Assembly: GCA_001939145.1 (NCBI GenBank)
Contig: LSRX01001380.1
Coordinates: 1 to 64,000 of the forward strand
Length of the DNA stretch: 64,000 nt
Direction: 5' to 3'
Source: Symbiodinium microadriaticum
Lineage: Eukaryota; Sar; Dinophyceae; Suessiales; Symbiodiniaceae
The position numbers and the translations under genes were made by a program. Position 1 is the first letter of the stretch; every line of letters starts with the position of its first letter. This document shows, one piece after another, positions 34,901 through 46,328 of this stretch. Under the pieces are notes generated by a model. That model made no database searches, was not told the origin of the DNA, and was given only the letters and a program-made list of their open reading frames with translations.

Positions 34901-36380
34901 CGAAGCTCAGTGCCAGCGGATGGCAGTTGCTAAAAAAATGCTGGCATCTTCACCTTGCTGGAACAACAACGAATCAGCACTCCAAGTAACCTTCGGTAGG
35001 TTGTTTGCTGCTTCTTGCAAATTGCGCACAGCCGAAAACGATCTCTCTGGCCACACACCGTGGAGGAAGGCCATGCGGCCACGCACCGCCAGTCAGATCA
35101 CAGGCTCCCCCGCCAAACGAAGCAGTTTTGGAAACATTTTTGGGCCTAGATGGCGGTAGATGTTGTCGTGTCTATGGTCCTCCTCGACGGTGCCCTGGGC
35201 GTTGAACCTCTGCTCCTGTTGTTTCGCATGCTGGTGCAGCAGCTTCAGATAGCTTCAGCAGGTAGGGCCCAGTCTCCTCCAGTTCGTCTTTGCCGTAACA
35301 TGTCACCTTTTATACTTTCTCCCAAGTCACACGTTGTCACGGGAGACTCACTCTGCGGATATGCGACTCAAGGACTCCATGGATTCTGCAAGGCCCCTTT
35401 TGCACCAACGGAGCTGCAGTACTTGAGCAAAAAATGGTTCCCTTCTCTTCCTTGCTTCATTCCTTCCTTATCGGGGATCCGGACCAACGCTTTAAGCGCC
35501 TTAGCGTCGCTCTCTTCTGCCTCTTGCAGGCTTCAAGGAGGGTGCGCCGTAGGTCCCTCGCATGCAATCCCGCACACTTCTTGCTTGTTTGCTTGCGAGG
35601 GCTACGGCCGCTACGGGGAGCACGCTCCCCCGCCCAGAGTCCTTTTACGGGGTACGCAGCTCCCCCGCACGTACTCCGTTTTTCTTTGCATTGCTCGGAT
35701 GAAATGATCTGAGTGCCAGGTGTGTCCCAGAAACCTAGTCGTAGGAAACACATGCCCTGCATTCACAGCCCGGGAGATCTTATGTCCCTCCCGGGCACAC
35801 CTCTTGTGTTCGTATGCAGGGCCTCCAGTCACCGTTCCCTGGTCCCCGCTCGTTCCGAACTCGTGCCCCGCAGGCTCTGTCTAGCCTTCTAGCTGCTGAG
35901 GTGCATGACGAGGTTGTGGATGCTGAACTGCAAGGTTTCCTTCTCTTTGTCTTTGCATGTCCGGGGGCTCTGCTCTCGCTCCGTCCTCCATCTTGGCTTG
36001 GCTGGTCTCAAGGAATTATATATTGAACAATGTGATTCTGCAAGTTCGATGACGATCCCCTTTTGCTAGGGCTAGGCATCCCTTTGCGTCTGGATCGTCG
36101 CTGCTCAGCAGATTCTAGGTTTGCTCCACACCTCCTCGTCCTGAGAGTACACTATGTGCATGTTTCAGGTACCTGAACCTCGATCACACCAAGTGCCGAA
36201 ACTGATTCATACGTCCTCCGTCTCCCCGAAAAGGCTAAACATCATTTCGTCGAGGCGGCTATGACTTGACTTAAGACGAACAAGATATCGGCATGGGACA
36301 CCGCTAGATAATGTTCACAGGCTCGGTTTGGAATTCTTGTGAAACGACGTGGCATCTGAATGTGGGTTCGTCAGAGGCAC
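28946..36380. other. About 7.4 kb without a firmly supported gene
   Basis: Both strands have scattered frames of 60-200 codons with no domain, no consistent exon phase and no agreement between neighbours. The only frame with a biologically sensible start is the minus ORF listed separately at 30270-30686. I see nothing else to annotate; the sequence is probably intergenic or intronic. Confidence 0.4.
30270..30686 (-). CDS. Hypothetical protein with possible signal sequence
   Basis: A 138-codon minus frame starting MKTPRRQRRKWQ, a basic head followed by a hydrophobic LGFFCLALALALP segment that would suit a signal peptide or membrane anchor. The remainder is basic, with cysteines, and matches nothing I know. 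It may be a chance frame or the first exon of a longer gene. Confidence 0.22.
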   Translation of the reverse strand: MKTPRRQRRKWQGQLGFFCLALALALPRPHTPSMPHRLPLCSEEDRCNSCTGSWAAFRVLDVKHRETSLDMGIYLGTSDFWDLGAPRRVTKPLRCSARPSKSTRPSSLAEVRRCAKRCEAFNIQMSALRCTRTASLES

Positions 36381-36384
36381 AAGC

Positions 36385-37480
36385 TCGCTCGCTCTCTCTC
36401 TCTCTCATCTCTCTCTCTTTCTTTCGGCAGGGTTGTGGGCAGGGGAAGTTCCCCTACCCGCGCGCACTGCGGCGCCCCCGACTGTTGCGGAGGCTCATCT
36501 CTTTCTTTCGGCAGGGTTATGGACAAGGGGGGGGGACCCGCCTCTCTCTCTTTTGCTTGCTTGCACGCCGTTTGGAGAACGAGGTTCCCCTCGCTCCCCT
36601 GCGCTCACGCGCTACGGCACTGTCTGTCGTTTGTTGGTCGGCGTGAGACTGAAGGAGTCAGCTGTGCAGGACCAGGACGCACTCAAGATCCACAAACAAG
36701 CCCCTGACCCTCGCTCATGCAGCGACTACTGTCCCCGCCTGGTCCTAGCCGTTTGAGCTGACCCCCTCTTCGTGTTGTTACTTGGCATCCCCGTCATTGC
36801 AGGGATGCTGGCTTGGAGGTGACCCCCGTTGTGGAAACAGTCCCATACACAGCATTCGCAATGCAAGTCGCAGTAACTTGTAGTCCCCTCCTTCCTGTTG
36901 CATCTATGCTACAGTTTTGGTTTGTGGCTTATGTGGGTGTGTGTGTGTGTGTGTGTGTGTGTGTTGGCATGGGTCCCCGGGAGGAAGCAAACGGGAACAG
37001 GGTTAATCTCTCTTCTTCCTTCAGGTGCAAGGGGCTCGTCACTCTCTCTCTCTCTCTCTCTCCCTCTCCTTCTTCGGCCGAGACAAAAGCAACAGAGCGA
37101 ACCTAGCTAGGGCCTCAAGCTCCAAGGCTGTCCCTCTGTCTTGCTTGTTCTCTTTCTCTCTCTGGGGATGAGGTCCCCTTGGCCTCCCGACCTTTTGGCC
37201 ACCCCCCTGCAAAGGGTCCCGGTCGAGTCAGGCATTGTGCTACTCGACGCGTAAGCTCGCCGAATGCAGTCGTAGCTGCAGGAGACCACGGCGATCCATG
37301 AAGCAAGCCTACTCCCCCGGCAAAGCGTTGCTGGAGTTCAGCTACATTGGGGAGGCAACAACTGCGAAACCCCAGGCACCTGCAATGAGGCAATTGTAGC
37401 AAGAATCTGAATCAGAAAGCTGCACTGCGCCGGATTCATGCACTCTTCCCTCCCTCCCTCGCTCCCTCCATCCCTCCTTC
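36385..37480. repeat. (CT)n and (GT)n microsatellite cluster
   Basis: CT runs at about 36387-36420, 36539-36550, 37038-37068 and 37150-37165; (GT)n at 36935-36964; CCCTCC-type repeats at 37445-37490. The motif CTTTCTTTCGGCAGGGTT(G/A)TGG occurs twice, at 36417 and 36500. Frames here are repeat-derived. Confidence 0.85.
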
Positions 37481-38519
37481 CTTCCAATGCACATGGTGCT
37501 AGGGGGAACCTTACACACATGCACCGCATGCGCAAGCGTAGTGTGGCGTAGTACAAAGGGATGTGGCGGTAATGCAGTATGCCGGTGTCTGGTACCTGCG
37601 CCCACCGATGTCTAGTCGCACTTGGTACAGTGTGGAATTCAAGTCTGCAAACATTCACTTCGAAACACATAAATAACAGTCGATTGGTAGATACATCGCA
37701 ACCAGTTAACTGAAAATTCGATAAACTACAAAGCCAATCTGTAAAACCAAGCCTGATATTTAAAATCTGAAACATTTTAAAAAAGGATTGCAAACACTTG
37801 CAACTTTGCCTTGACGCCATCTTTACAGCGTGCATCATGAAGTGCATTGAGAACCTGGTCTCGAGCGAGTCACATGCTCGTGGTTTCATGCACGTGCAGA
37901 TGTTGCATGGAGATCCGAGGACCCTTCGCGTTCCAAAGACTTTGGGGTACCTGGGCCGACGGCGGCCGACAGAGCTCGCAGGTGAAAGAACTGCAGTTGG
38001 CAACGGCTCGCGGACAGCCTCAGGCACCTTTGCAACCCGGCGGCAGATGCCGCTGATTTCTACATGCGCCACGGCAGAGTCGTCGATGACCTCAGCCGCT
38101 TAGGCCCAGTCTCCCGGCGCATCTCCCGCTTCGATCGACCCTGTAATCATCTTTGAGCAAACCCTATCCACCTCTATCAACCCTATCTTTGGAGCTGCCA
38201 ATGCCTTCCAAGCAGCTATCTTGCACTCCGCGGGCTTCTCGCGGAGCTGCTGTGACTTCCTTCGTAAACGAAGAAACACAGATCGCTGCGGGACTGCAGG
38301 ACAGACGACGGAAGCGGCCTAAGCACATACTCAAGCTGAAGTTTGCTTGCCAGCACTGCCTGCTAACCCTGCACAGTTTCACTGCCAGAGGGTGGAAAGC
38401 GCTGCACCATGAGAATCTGCTTTGCAGACCTCTGTAGCTGGACAGGGGTGTCGTGCAGCTCGTCAGTGCTGTTCATGCACCCTTGCAGCTGCCATTGCAG
38501 CTGCAGTCCAGCACTTTAC

Positions 38520-40127
38520 CAATCTCATCAGCAAGTAGGTTGGCTCGGGCAAAGAACATGGAAAATCCGACGAACGTATCTTCGCCTGCCAAGGTCGGAA
38601 GGATGCTGCTGTGGGCACAACTGCAATGCGGTGCCGGCGTTCGGCCGCTGCGCCTCTAAAGCCATCTTCTGCTTCAAGACCACGGCCCCACAGCCGCCCG
38701 GGTGCCTCGAGCTGCAGAGTGCAGAAACTTCCCAACAACTCGCGTGAGAAAACGAGCATCGCAGCATGTACAGCGGGATCACCTCTCCCCATGGTACACC
38801 CAAAGCAAAGAGCCCTGGAGGAGCACCAAGCAATGCGCCAGAAGCCTGGCACTTGAGGGCCGGCGTAGCTCGTGTCAGAATGCAGCCAGATGCATCAGCC
38901 CGCAGTGGGGCATCTTAGCAGGACTGCATTGAGGGGAAAGCACCCTAGACTTCTGTGAACAGTCTATACTAACTGACAAAAATGCTGCGGCCTCATCTCT
39001 TGGCAGATCTTGTGCTTTGATCACACCATCGATGGCTGGCAGCTGGCCTAGGTTGAGTCTGTCGCTTCTTACTTTCGTGCTTCTGTTGAGCTCGAGGTGC
39101 AGACTTTTGACATATCCTGTACAGTCAATGATCCAGTCCCAATGCTCCGGAGAGAAATCCTGACAGAGTTGCTCAAATGATCCCGGTTCGTACATTGAAC
39201 TCGATCATCATGCGCATGTTCGGCTTCTCGTTTTGGTGGCACCGCTGCAAAGCGACGCAGGTCACAACGCAGAAATCCATCCCTGCCTTGACATCTTTGA
39301 CTTGCAGCCAGCTCGTGCCATGGATCATGCACTCCCGACCAAACACTGCGCCGAAGCCTTTCAGTCCTAACACACCGCTGTGCTTCTGGTAGCGAAATTT
39401 CAACAGGAAAGTGCGCACGGAACGCAATCCTCCAGCGCTGCTTGAACTCTGCTGCAGAATTTCTGTGTCATATGCAAAGGGACAGCAACCAGGGCAATCA
39501 TCTAGATGTTGCAGAATGCAGCGAGGTCAAAAAAGCGGTGGGTGCACATCTTTGCAAGTTTCAATCCGAAAACACTTGCCACCAGCACAACACGAGGTGT
39601 CCTGTTGAGTTGTAGCGATAGACTTGTGAATGCTCCAGCCATTCGGCGCAGCGCAATGGCCGTCTCGCAAAGCAGGTGATAGAAAGTAACATTGGCACCG
39701 CCAGTTCCTTGACTGTTACAAGCCCAATCACTCATTCACGTATGATCACACTAAGATCAATGTCCCGCCACAATGCATCTGCCACAATGCTCTTGACCAG
39801 GCTGCTCTGAGCTTTGCCAAAGCCACCGCTGCCGTGTGAGAGTTCCTTGGTTTCTTGGCTCTATCAACACCCAAAAAAAGGCCGTGTATCTTTTGCATCT
39901 TTCGACTCTCACTAATGAGAAGGCCTTAGGTGGCAAGGGACCCCAGCACGGCCAGGCGCTGATTTGGCCGTAGCTGGTGGCGCAGTGAGTCCTAGCTTCC
40001 ACGCTTCGGCAAAGCCTACTGGTTCTAGCATGACCCCAGCCTCGTCGAAGGTCTTCTCAGCTGAAAGAGCATTGGGCAGTGGGGCAACTTTGGGTTCTGC
40101 TCCAGTGGCGAGGACAACACACCTTAC
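38520..40127 (-). CDS. FAD/NAD(P)-dependent oxidoreductase, multi-exon (5' end outside certain sequence)
   Basis: Minus-strand exons. From 40127, after TTTTGCAG: VRCVVLATGAEPKVAPLPNA and EPVGFAEAWKLG. Then NQRLAVLG and, after an intron (39941-39846, GT donor, phase 2), NSHTAAVALAKLRAAW to 39798. RLAVLG-NSHTA is the dinucleotide-binding strand and SHxA helix start of FAD-dependent oxidoreductases, and VVLATGAEP is their end-of-domain ATG motif. Later exon candidates are LGLKGFGAVFGRE (about 39370), DFSPEHWDWIIDCTGYV (about 39140) and EDTFVGFSMFFARANLLADE (38585-38520, GT donor). Their order fits such an enzyme. The LTAPPATAKS frame and the RLAVLG frame differ by one base without room for an intron (about 39965), so an indel or an unresolved border exists there. 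The N-terminal GxGxxG exon should lie beyond 40.13 kb, near the microsatellite and assembly join. Substrate unknown. Confidence 0.6.
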
Positions 40128-40333
40128 CTGCAAAACACGAAGTCAGCCCAGCAAATCCCTGCATGAAGCGAATGCTGCGAGCTGTTCGCCTTGACGCACT
40201 TCTGTCCCTGATGACTGTCCACAGTCGCCACCCAATGCGCACCATTAGGCGTCCTTGCTTCGGGGTGGAAACGGAAGCTCGCCACAAAACCCTCTTAACA
40301 AGTACCCGTTCCCACCCTCAGTGCGGGTTTGTG

Positions 40334-40455
40334 ACACGTACATACATACATACATACATACATACATACATACATACATACGTACATATATATATATATA
40401 TATATGTTTTCATACGCTNTACATATATATATATATATATATGTTTTCATACGCT
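40334..40455. repeat. (TACA)n and (TA)n microsatellites with assembly join at N40419
   Basis: (CATA)n at 40335-40385, then (TA)n. The 36 bases 40383-40418 recur exactly at 40420-40455 on the other side of the single N, the same unmerged-overlap signature as at 27334. Confidence 0.9.
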
Positions 40456-40789
40456 ACTCACCCTCCAAAGCCCACGGAATTTCTTATTCTATGAGAATGT
40501 TCGAAAGTATTTCTAGATATTCCCTCTCCTTTCGTGTCACATAACCAAAGTGTTGTTGGTCCCACATCAAAGAGTGATGTACGTACAGGATGCAGCTTCT
40601 TGCACCAAGACCTGCCCTCACACTGTGTATCATCATCATGAGTTCCCTATCAATGTCGTCATCATAATCGGTATCATCATCCGTGTCTACTAGAACCGTG
40701 GAGTGAGCACGCATCAAAAAGGTTTGCACACAGTAATAACCGAAAAAGCGCAAATACCACGGAATGTGTCGTTCACGAGTTTGCTTTGC

Positions 40790-42060
40790 ATGTGAATAAT
40801 GGTGGTTAATTAGATATCCACTTCGATGTATACCAGTATGCCAATTGAAAATAAATATTGATCTAAACCCGCGTTCTAAATTAGCGCATAGTTATAGCTA
40901 GTATTTGTCTGTTTCATCTTGGCCTGTTACCTCGTTACCACTTGTAATACAGTAACGGGATACACAAATACAAGAACGTCCAATGTTGTCGAATTGCCTC
41001 CTGCCCCTGCAGCGGCAGCAGTATGCTGGATGCCCACCAGCCCTAGTCGGTCACACACACACACACATACTGCTCATGCTATGTATGGAAAATGTTGCGA
41101 TTGATTGCACCATGAGTGAATACTCTTTTGCTGTACGGCTGAACTGCTGCCTGCTGCTTTTTTCAAACTAACGGCTGTCTCGAAAAATATAAGGCTTAGC
41201 CACTGTGTCGCTACGTCTTGTATGATGATCTACCTCCGCATCAGTACTGTAAAGATTTACCACCAATATTCGTCAATATTGAATCATTTCAGCAAGTGTA
41301 GAACAGCTTTCACTGAAGGAAGACTGGAAATCCTTGAAAGGTGTTATTTTGAGTAATATCTGCTCTAAAAGAAATGTGCGCACCGAACCAGCATGTCTTG
41401 CCATCGTAAGTTGTTGCAGTTGAACACTTCTTGGTCATATACTGAATTTAAAGAACTTTGTTTGCATTCCCCAAGATGTTTCCCAAATACCGTGTTTAAA
41501 TCTTGGCTGAGTGATGTGCATACGCTAAACCGAAATCAACAAGCAAATGCTTGCATATACTGACATTGTCGCATATTTATCAGAATGTGAATCAACGTAG
41601 GACTCAACAATCGATCCGGTTTGTATAACATAGTAAGAATTTCAGCTGTTGGATGATTTGCCACTTACCCTGAGAGAATCACAGGCATACTGTACCCTGT
41701 TGTTTCATTAAAACATAGTCAGACAAGGGGAGGTACAGAATGTCAAATGGGTTGGTATTACTGAAGCAACCAGAACAGTGACCAGTAAAGACAGTGCTAA
41801 TGGTAACAATATCATTGGCAAACGTTATAGTGAAGCTACGCTCGAAGCTGTCAAAGACGAGTATTTCATTGCATTTCAGATGCGACCAAGAATGGAAGTC
41901 GAGATTGGAAAGGTGTGTAGGCACACAACCACCATCCCAAACGATTCAGGAACAAAGCGCGGGAACTTCAGTGGGGAGGAATGAATGTTTATGTGTATGT
42001 ATGCATGTGTATATATATATATATATATTATACAGAAATTACTCAGCTCTCCCTTGATCC
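40790..42060. other. AT-rich island, no confident gene
   Basis: Clearly richer in A/T than the rest of the window, with many TTTA/AATATT words and (AT)n at about 42009-42029. Around 41690-41980 both strands are open and both look mildly coding (minus: NEILVFDSFERSFTITFAND; plus: AVKDEYFIAFQMRPRMEVEI), so no strand can be chosen. The island could be an intron, an insertion or organelle-derived DNA. Confidence 0.5.
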
Positions 42061-45029
42061 TCTACCTCTTCTCTCTCCTCCTGCTTCTCCTCCTACTCCG
42101 CCTCGTCCTCCAACTCCACCTGCAGCTCCACCTCCTCCTCCTCCCACGACTCCTCCCACGACTCCTGCTTCTCGTCCTGCACGGTCGTCCGCACTTCCTA
42201 GGTCCTAGCCCTGCTCCTCCTTCGAATTTCTCGCCTCCTACAGAACACGACAGCAGCGGACACTGAACAAACGTGCGTTGCTAGCCTCATGCTGATTTGC
42301 AAGCTCTAGTAACTTCAGCAATCTCATCGGACAGACTTGGGAGAGGGCATGGACTGTTACCATGTACAGTTTCTGCTGTGCAAGGATTGGCCTCCAAAAG
42401 CACTTCAACCTTGGACAAGAAAAGAAGTTTAACAAATGCAAGCTTGATTTCTTAGAACCTGCCCAGGCTTACTAGATTACTAAATTCCTGTAAATGGTAA
42501 CAACCGCGTCAAAAAAATACACTTCTTGTCACCCGCTGACCGGGAATGTAGCCTGGAAGGTAAGGCATTACCAATAGGATCATGAATACATTCACTCAAC
42601 GCTTAGAAAGCTTGTTCTGGAAGATGCTTCGGCAGTGGTGCCTGACGGATCCTGGTTCCGTGAAAGTAGCAAGCTGTCATTTGCAGCAGTATCCCAGGTC
42701 CCAGGATATGTTGGATGCGCTTGTTAACAAGGACCAACGTGTGCAAAATATCATCATGATTTCCGGCATAAGAAACGAAGATCTTGACAATTCCTCGAAA
42801 GGGAGAAGTGGAACAGCCTGGTCAAGATGCAGCCTTCCTCTGCTTCAGCTTCCGACTCGGGTCGGAGTTGAAAATTTCTGCCCGAGTGTTGCACGTTTCC
42901 TTGACACCGGCCTTGTGCACTGCCTCTGTGGATTTGGCCAGCTAAAACTTCTTCTCTGCTCCAGGCAAAGCATGCCCTACTTCCGAGCCCCCATGCTGCT
43001 TTGACAGCATACCCTGAAGGCCGAGCGGCAGGCGGACGACCTTCCCAATCAAGCGCGATAGGCCTTCATGCACGAATTTCACGTCCTAGCGCACACCTGG
43101 CCACGCCCCGCCCGCCCCGACCAACCTCCTGCTTGCAGAGCGCCCGAAGTAGCAGCATCAAACATGCGCTTGCATGCTCCGAGCGTCGTCCATCCGAGTT
43201 GTGAGGGGTCAGTGCCTGGAGTTCCGATTGAGACATTGAGCAGATCCCTTCGACTTTCGAACAAATTCTAGAAAGCACCAAACGACTTGCAGACTTTCTT
43301 TATTAATTACATACACACACACACACACAGCCCATCTGTTCGACACCATCTCACGAGATCCCCGCGTATCGTTGAAGAATTCCGAGCTGCTCCCGGGCAG
43401 AGACTCCGCGTCCGCGATCAACTTCTGCAAAGCTGGAGCCACACTGCTCCCCACCTGGAAATAGGGAGACACACAGCTACATACCTTCACTTCGCGGGTA
43501 TGCCTACAGCTCCTTCATGTTGCCAGTTAATCTATGCCCGCGGGGATGGCAGCTTATGCTACAACCTTATGCATATTGACTGCTTATGCTATGACTGCTC
43601 ATACACCGATCGACAATACCATCACTCGTCTGCTATTCACGTCCAATTACAGTGATACCCCTTGGAACATGCTGCTATTGTTACTGTATTTACCAATATG
43701 GTTCATATCACGAACCTGGTGAGTCACACTTGGGTCCAGGCGGTCCAGGACCAACGGCCTGTAACAATTGTACAAACATCCAAACAAGAAATGGAGAATC
43801 TGAGAAGCCGCTTCCAAGGCGGAATCCAATAAAAACATATAGACGGAAATCAACAACACGAATCATAATCATGACAACTTCTTTCGCAACATCAGAACAA
43901 AAAAGGCTGCTACATGTGGCTGGAAATCATGATGATGATGATGGTGGTGGTGGCGGCGGTGGTGACGAGACTCATCATCATCATGACGGGATTTTCCTTT
44001 CGGACATCCCTTGATTTCGGCACGAGCTCCCCCTTGGTGCCAAGGGCCACCCCTCTCGGCAAATCCCCAAGACTCGCCTTGCTAGCTGCTGTGGGTTGCA
44101 GATCCGAGCGGCATGTTGCAAGAGTGGATGTCGAAAGTTGCTTTCGCTCGCCTCAGGTTGGAGCTTGTCGTGCCAGCCTTAACACGTCTTACATGGTGTG
44201 CAGAGCAGAAAAGCATCAAGAAGCCACAGGAATTCTAGCCTCGTTTTCACAAGCCACTGCCACGGCAAAAACCAGCAGGCTGGTGGAATCGGAGCTTTGA
44301 GTATGACGGTCAAGGATTCCAGAGCCCGGAATTTTGTAGACCTCTGGCTTCCCCCACTGCCTGTTTGCAAACGGCGATGCCACATCTGCATGTCGTGAGA
44401 AGGACGTTGAAATGATGTTGCACGAAGCATGCAATCGCTCTTGAACGTTGGCTCTAGCCCGGACGGACTGTGTAAAATGCGAACTTGCTTTGCACATCAT
44501 CCCAGCCGCAGTTTGGCTTCGAATGCTGTTTGATCAGCGCAGCCTACAGCATCGTGTCGGCATGCAACTGCGGTGGCAAATTTGATGCGCTACAGCAAAA
44601 AATATCGCGACACAGACGAGAATAAACGGCAGGTGAGCATACTCTCCGACGTGCCCGAACAGTCAGCCCAGTTGTCATGGCACCAACCCTGCAGCACTTC
44701 TCACGACTTTGGCAGCCAGTCGGGATCATGATAAAGCGCTTCGTAAAAAATGGGCATAACAAGTGCTGCTGCTCCAATACTGCTGGCAGAAACACCCTAA
44801 GGGGAACTGAGCATGGCTCGTTCAATGTCGATGTTTTCGACGCATTGCGACTTCTACAGACAGTTAGGCGACCAAAGACTTGCATTACTTGCACAGCGAA
44901 AGAAACTGAGCCTGATTTTCGTTCGCAGAGTTGCTGCGGGTCGCTGTTGCAGGACTGCAACCAGATGTTGTACAAGTCACATCTTACAAGTCAAAGAGCT
45001 GTGTCCAAACTTGTCAGGGGCAGTCTCGC
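42061..45029. other. Intergenic or intronic region with pyrimidine repeat; one doubtful plus-strand ORF
   Basis: 42061-42190 is a CTCCTCCT/CTCCACC low-complexity tract. The plus frame 42582-43004 contains SCHLQQYPRSQDMLDALVNK and QRVQNIIMISGIRNEDLDNS, which look coding, but it shows no splice logic and opposes the direction of all other genes. (CA)n lies at 43311-43330 and a GATGATGATG tract at 43926-43965. Nothing else is supportable. Confidence 0.35.
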
Positions 45030-45587
45030 TCAAACAATGACGTCCACACCATCTAGTGCACCTTCTGGCGGAAAGTCGACTTGGTAGTTCTCTCCAACTC
45101 CCTCGTTCCTCTCCCACATGCATGTTGCTCCATTGAAAGGTTCTGCACGCACGTCTGGCTGTGCAGGGCCTGCTGCTGCAATCACATACACGCATGACAT
45201 GCTCTTGAAAAGCCTTCTGGACGGACCAGCCTCTGCCTCTTGCTTGCTTAGGTCTGCATGCGATTCGACCGGTTCGGCTGCTCTGCGGACGAGTGTCAAC
45301 GAATAACTCACATCGAAAGTGTCTCCGTCGGCGATTTTAAAGCCAAAGGTTGCGCTGTCAGCCGGAACTGGCTGTCCACCAACGACCTCCCAAGTTGGCG
45401 CTGCACCCATCTCGGTACAGTTTGGCCAGTAGAAGAGGGCCCTCTCGTTGATGGACGCAAGCTGGGCCCTCCATGTGCCACGGTATGCCGTGACGTTATG
45501 CCACGTGTGAATGTCTTGGCACTTGGGCACTGCGGCAGCCAGGGCCAGCAAAGATCCAACCACGTAGGCGTACAGTCGCATCCCCAT
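45030..45587 (-). CDS. Small secreted protein, unknown function
   Basis: 185 codons plus stop, start chosen at the MGMRLYAYVV codon (45587) because it opens a clean signal peptide (MGMRLYAYVVGSLLALAAAV). The open frame continues upstream but that part has no protein character. The mature part is Trp/Cys-containing with a potential N-glycosylation site (WHNVTAY) and the segments ALFYWPNCTEMG, FGFKIADGDTFDVSYSLTLV and CMWERNEGVGENYQVDFPP, suggesting an all-beta extracellular domain. An Ala/Glu-rich insert (HADLSKQEAEAGPSRR) could be a linker. No intron is needed, unlike its neighbours. I do not recognise a family. Confidence 0.62.
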   Translation of the reverse strand: MGMRLYAYVVGSLLALAAAVPKCQDIHTWHNVTAYRGTWRAQLASINERALFYWPNCTEMGAAPTWEVVGGQPVPADSATFGFKIADGDTFDVSYSLTLVRRAAEPVESHADLSKQEAEAGPSRRLFKSMSCVYVIAAAGPAQPDVRAEPFNGATCMWERNEGVGENYQVDFPPEGALDGVDVIV

Positions 45588-46328
45588 TCCGGTGGCTAAG
45601 CAACTGCTGCACTGCGATTGCACATGGCCAGAAGCTGACCGATTCGGCAAATAACAAACAGAGCCAAAATGTGCACAGCCAAAACAATGCTGAAACTGCA
45701 ACCCTGTTCTTCTCTCCAGCACAGATGACTGAAATGAATGCAGCCAGAACGCAAGGATGTCAACTTTGGTGTTGCAAGGCACCGTGAGGAATCGCCTCAA
45801 TCGGCCCGATTGAAACTCTGGATCCACCCAGATGACACGCCTCAGATCTGTCTGGCTGCATGAGCTTTCCAATAGGAAGTGCGGATGTCACCTCTTCTGC
45901 TTCTGCAAAGCGAGTACTGCAGCAATGCCAGCAGGTCCTGGCAGGCTGGCGGTGATGCGAATGGGTTATGTGAGCTCAGTATGCTTCACGGCACTCTGCT
46001 GTCCCACTTCTGTCCCGCACCAACAACCAGCACGTCTGCTTCGGCGGTACTGGTAGGTCGCTCAGAGCAAAGCCCTGCGAAGCAGCTTGAGCTGCCCACG
46101 CCTGGTTTCGCTTTGGGGACGGTCCAAGGAAAGCAGATGTGAAAGAGCTGCGGCCGAGAAGCATCCCATCTTGTCTGCCGCAGGCACGCAGGGCAGGCTC
46201 GAATTAGTGTCAGACTCGAGTCCGTGATTCCAAACGAAATCCTCAAGAAGTGCACCTAGACGAGATGCATGTCAAACGGCGACGAACTTTCTGGCATGAA
46301 TAATCCTTGCTAGAGCCCACCATGCGGA

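Noticed and set aside
35150-35707. 185-codon plus-strand ORF
   Set aside because: Low-complexity, Cys/Pro-rich sequence without motif; no consistent exon structure around it.
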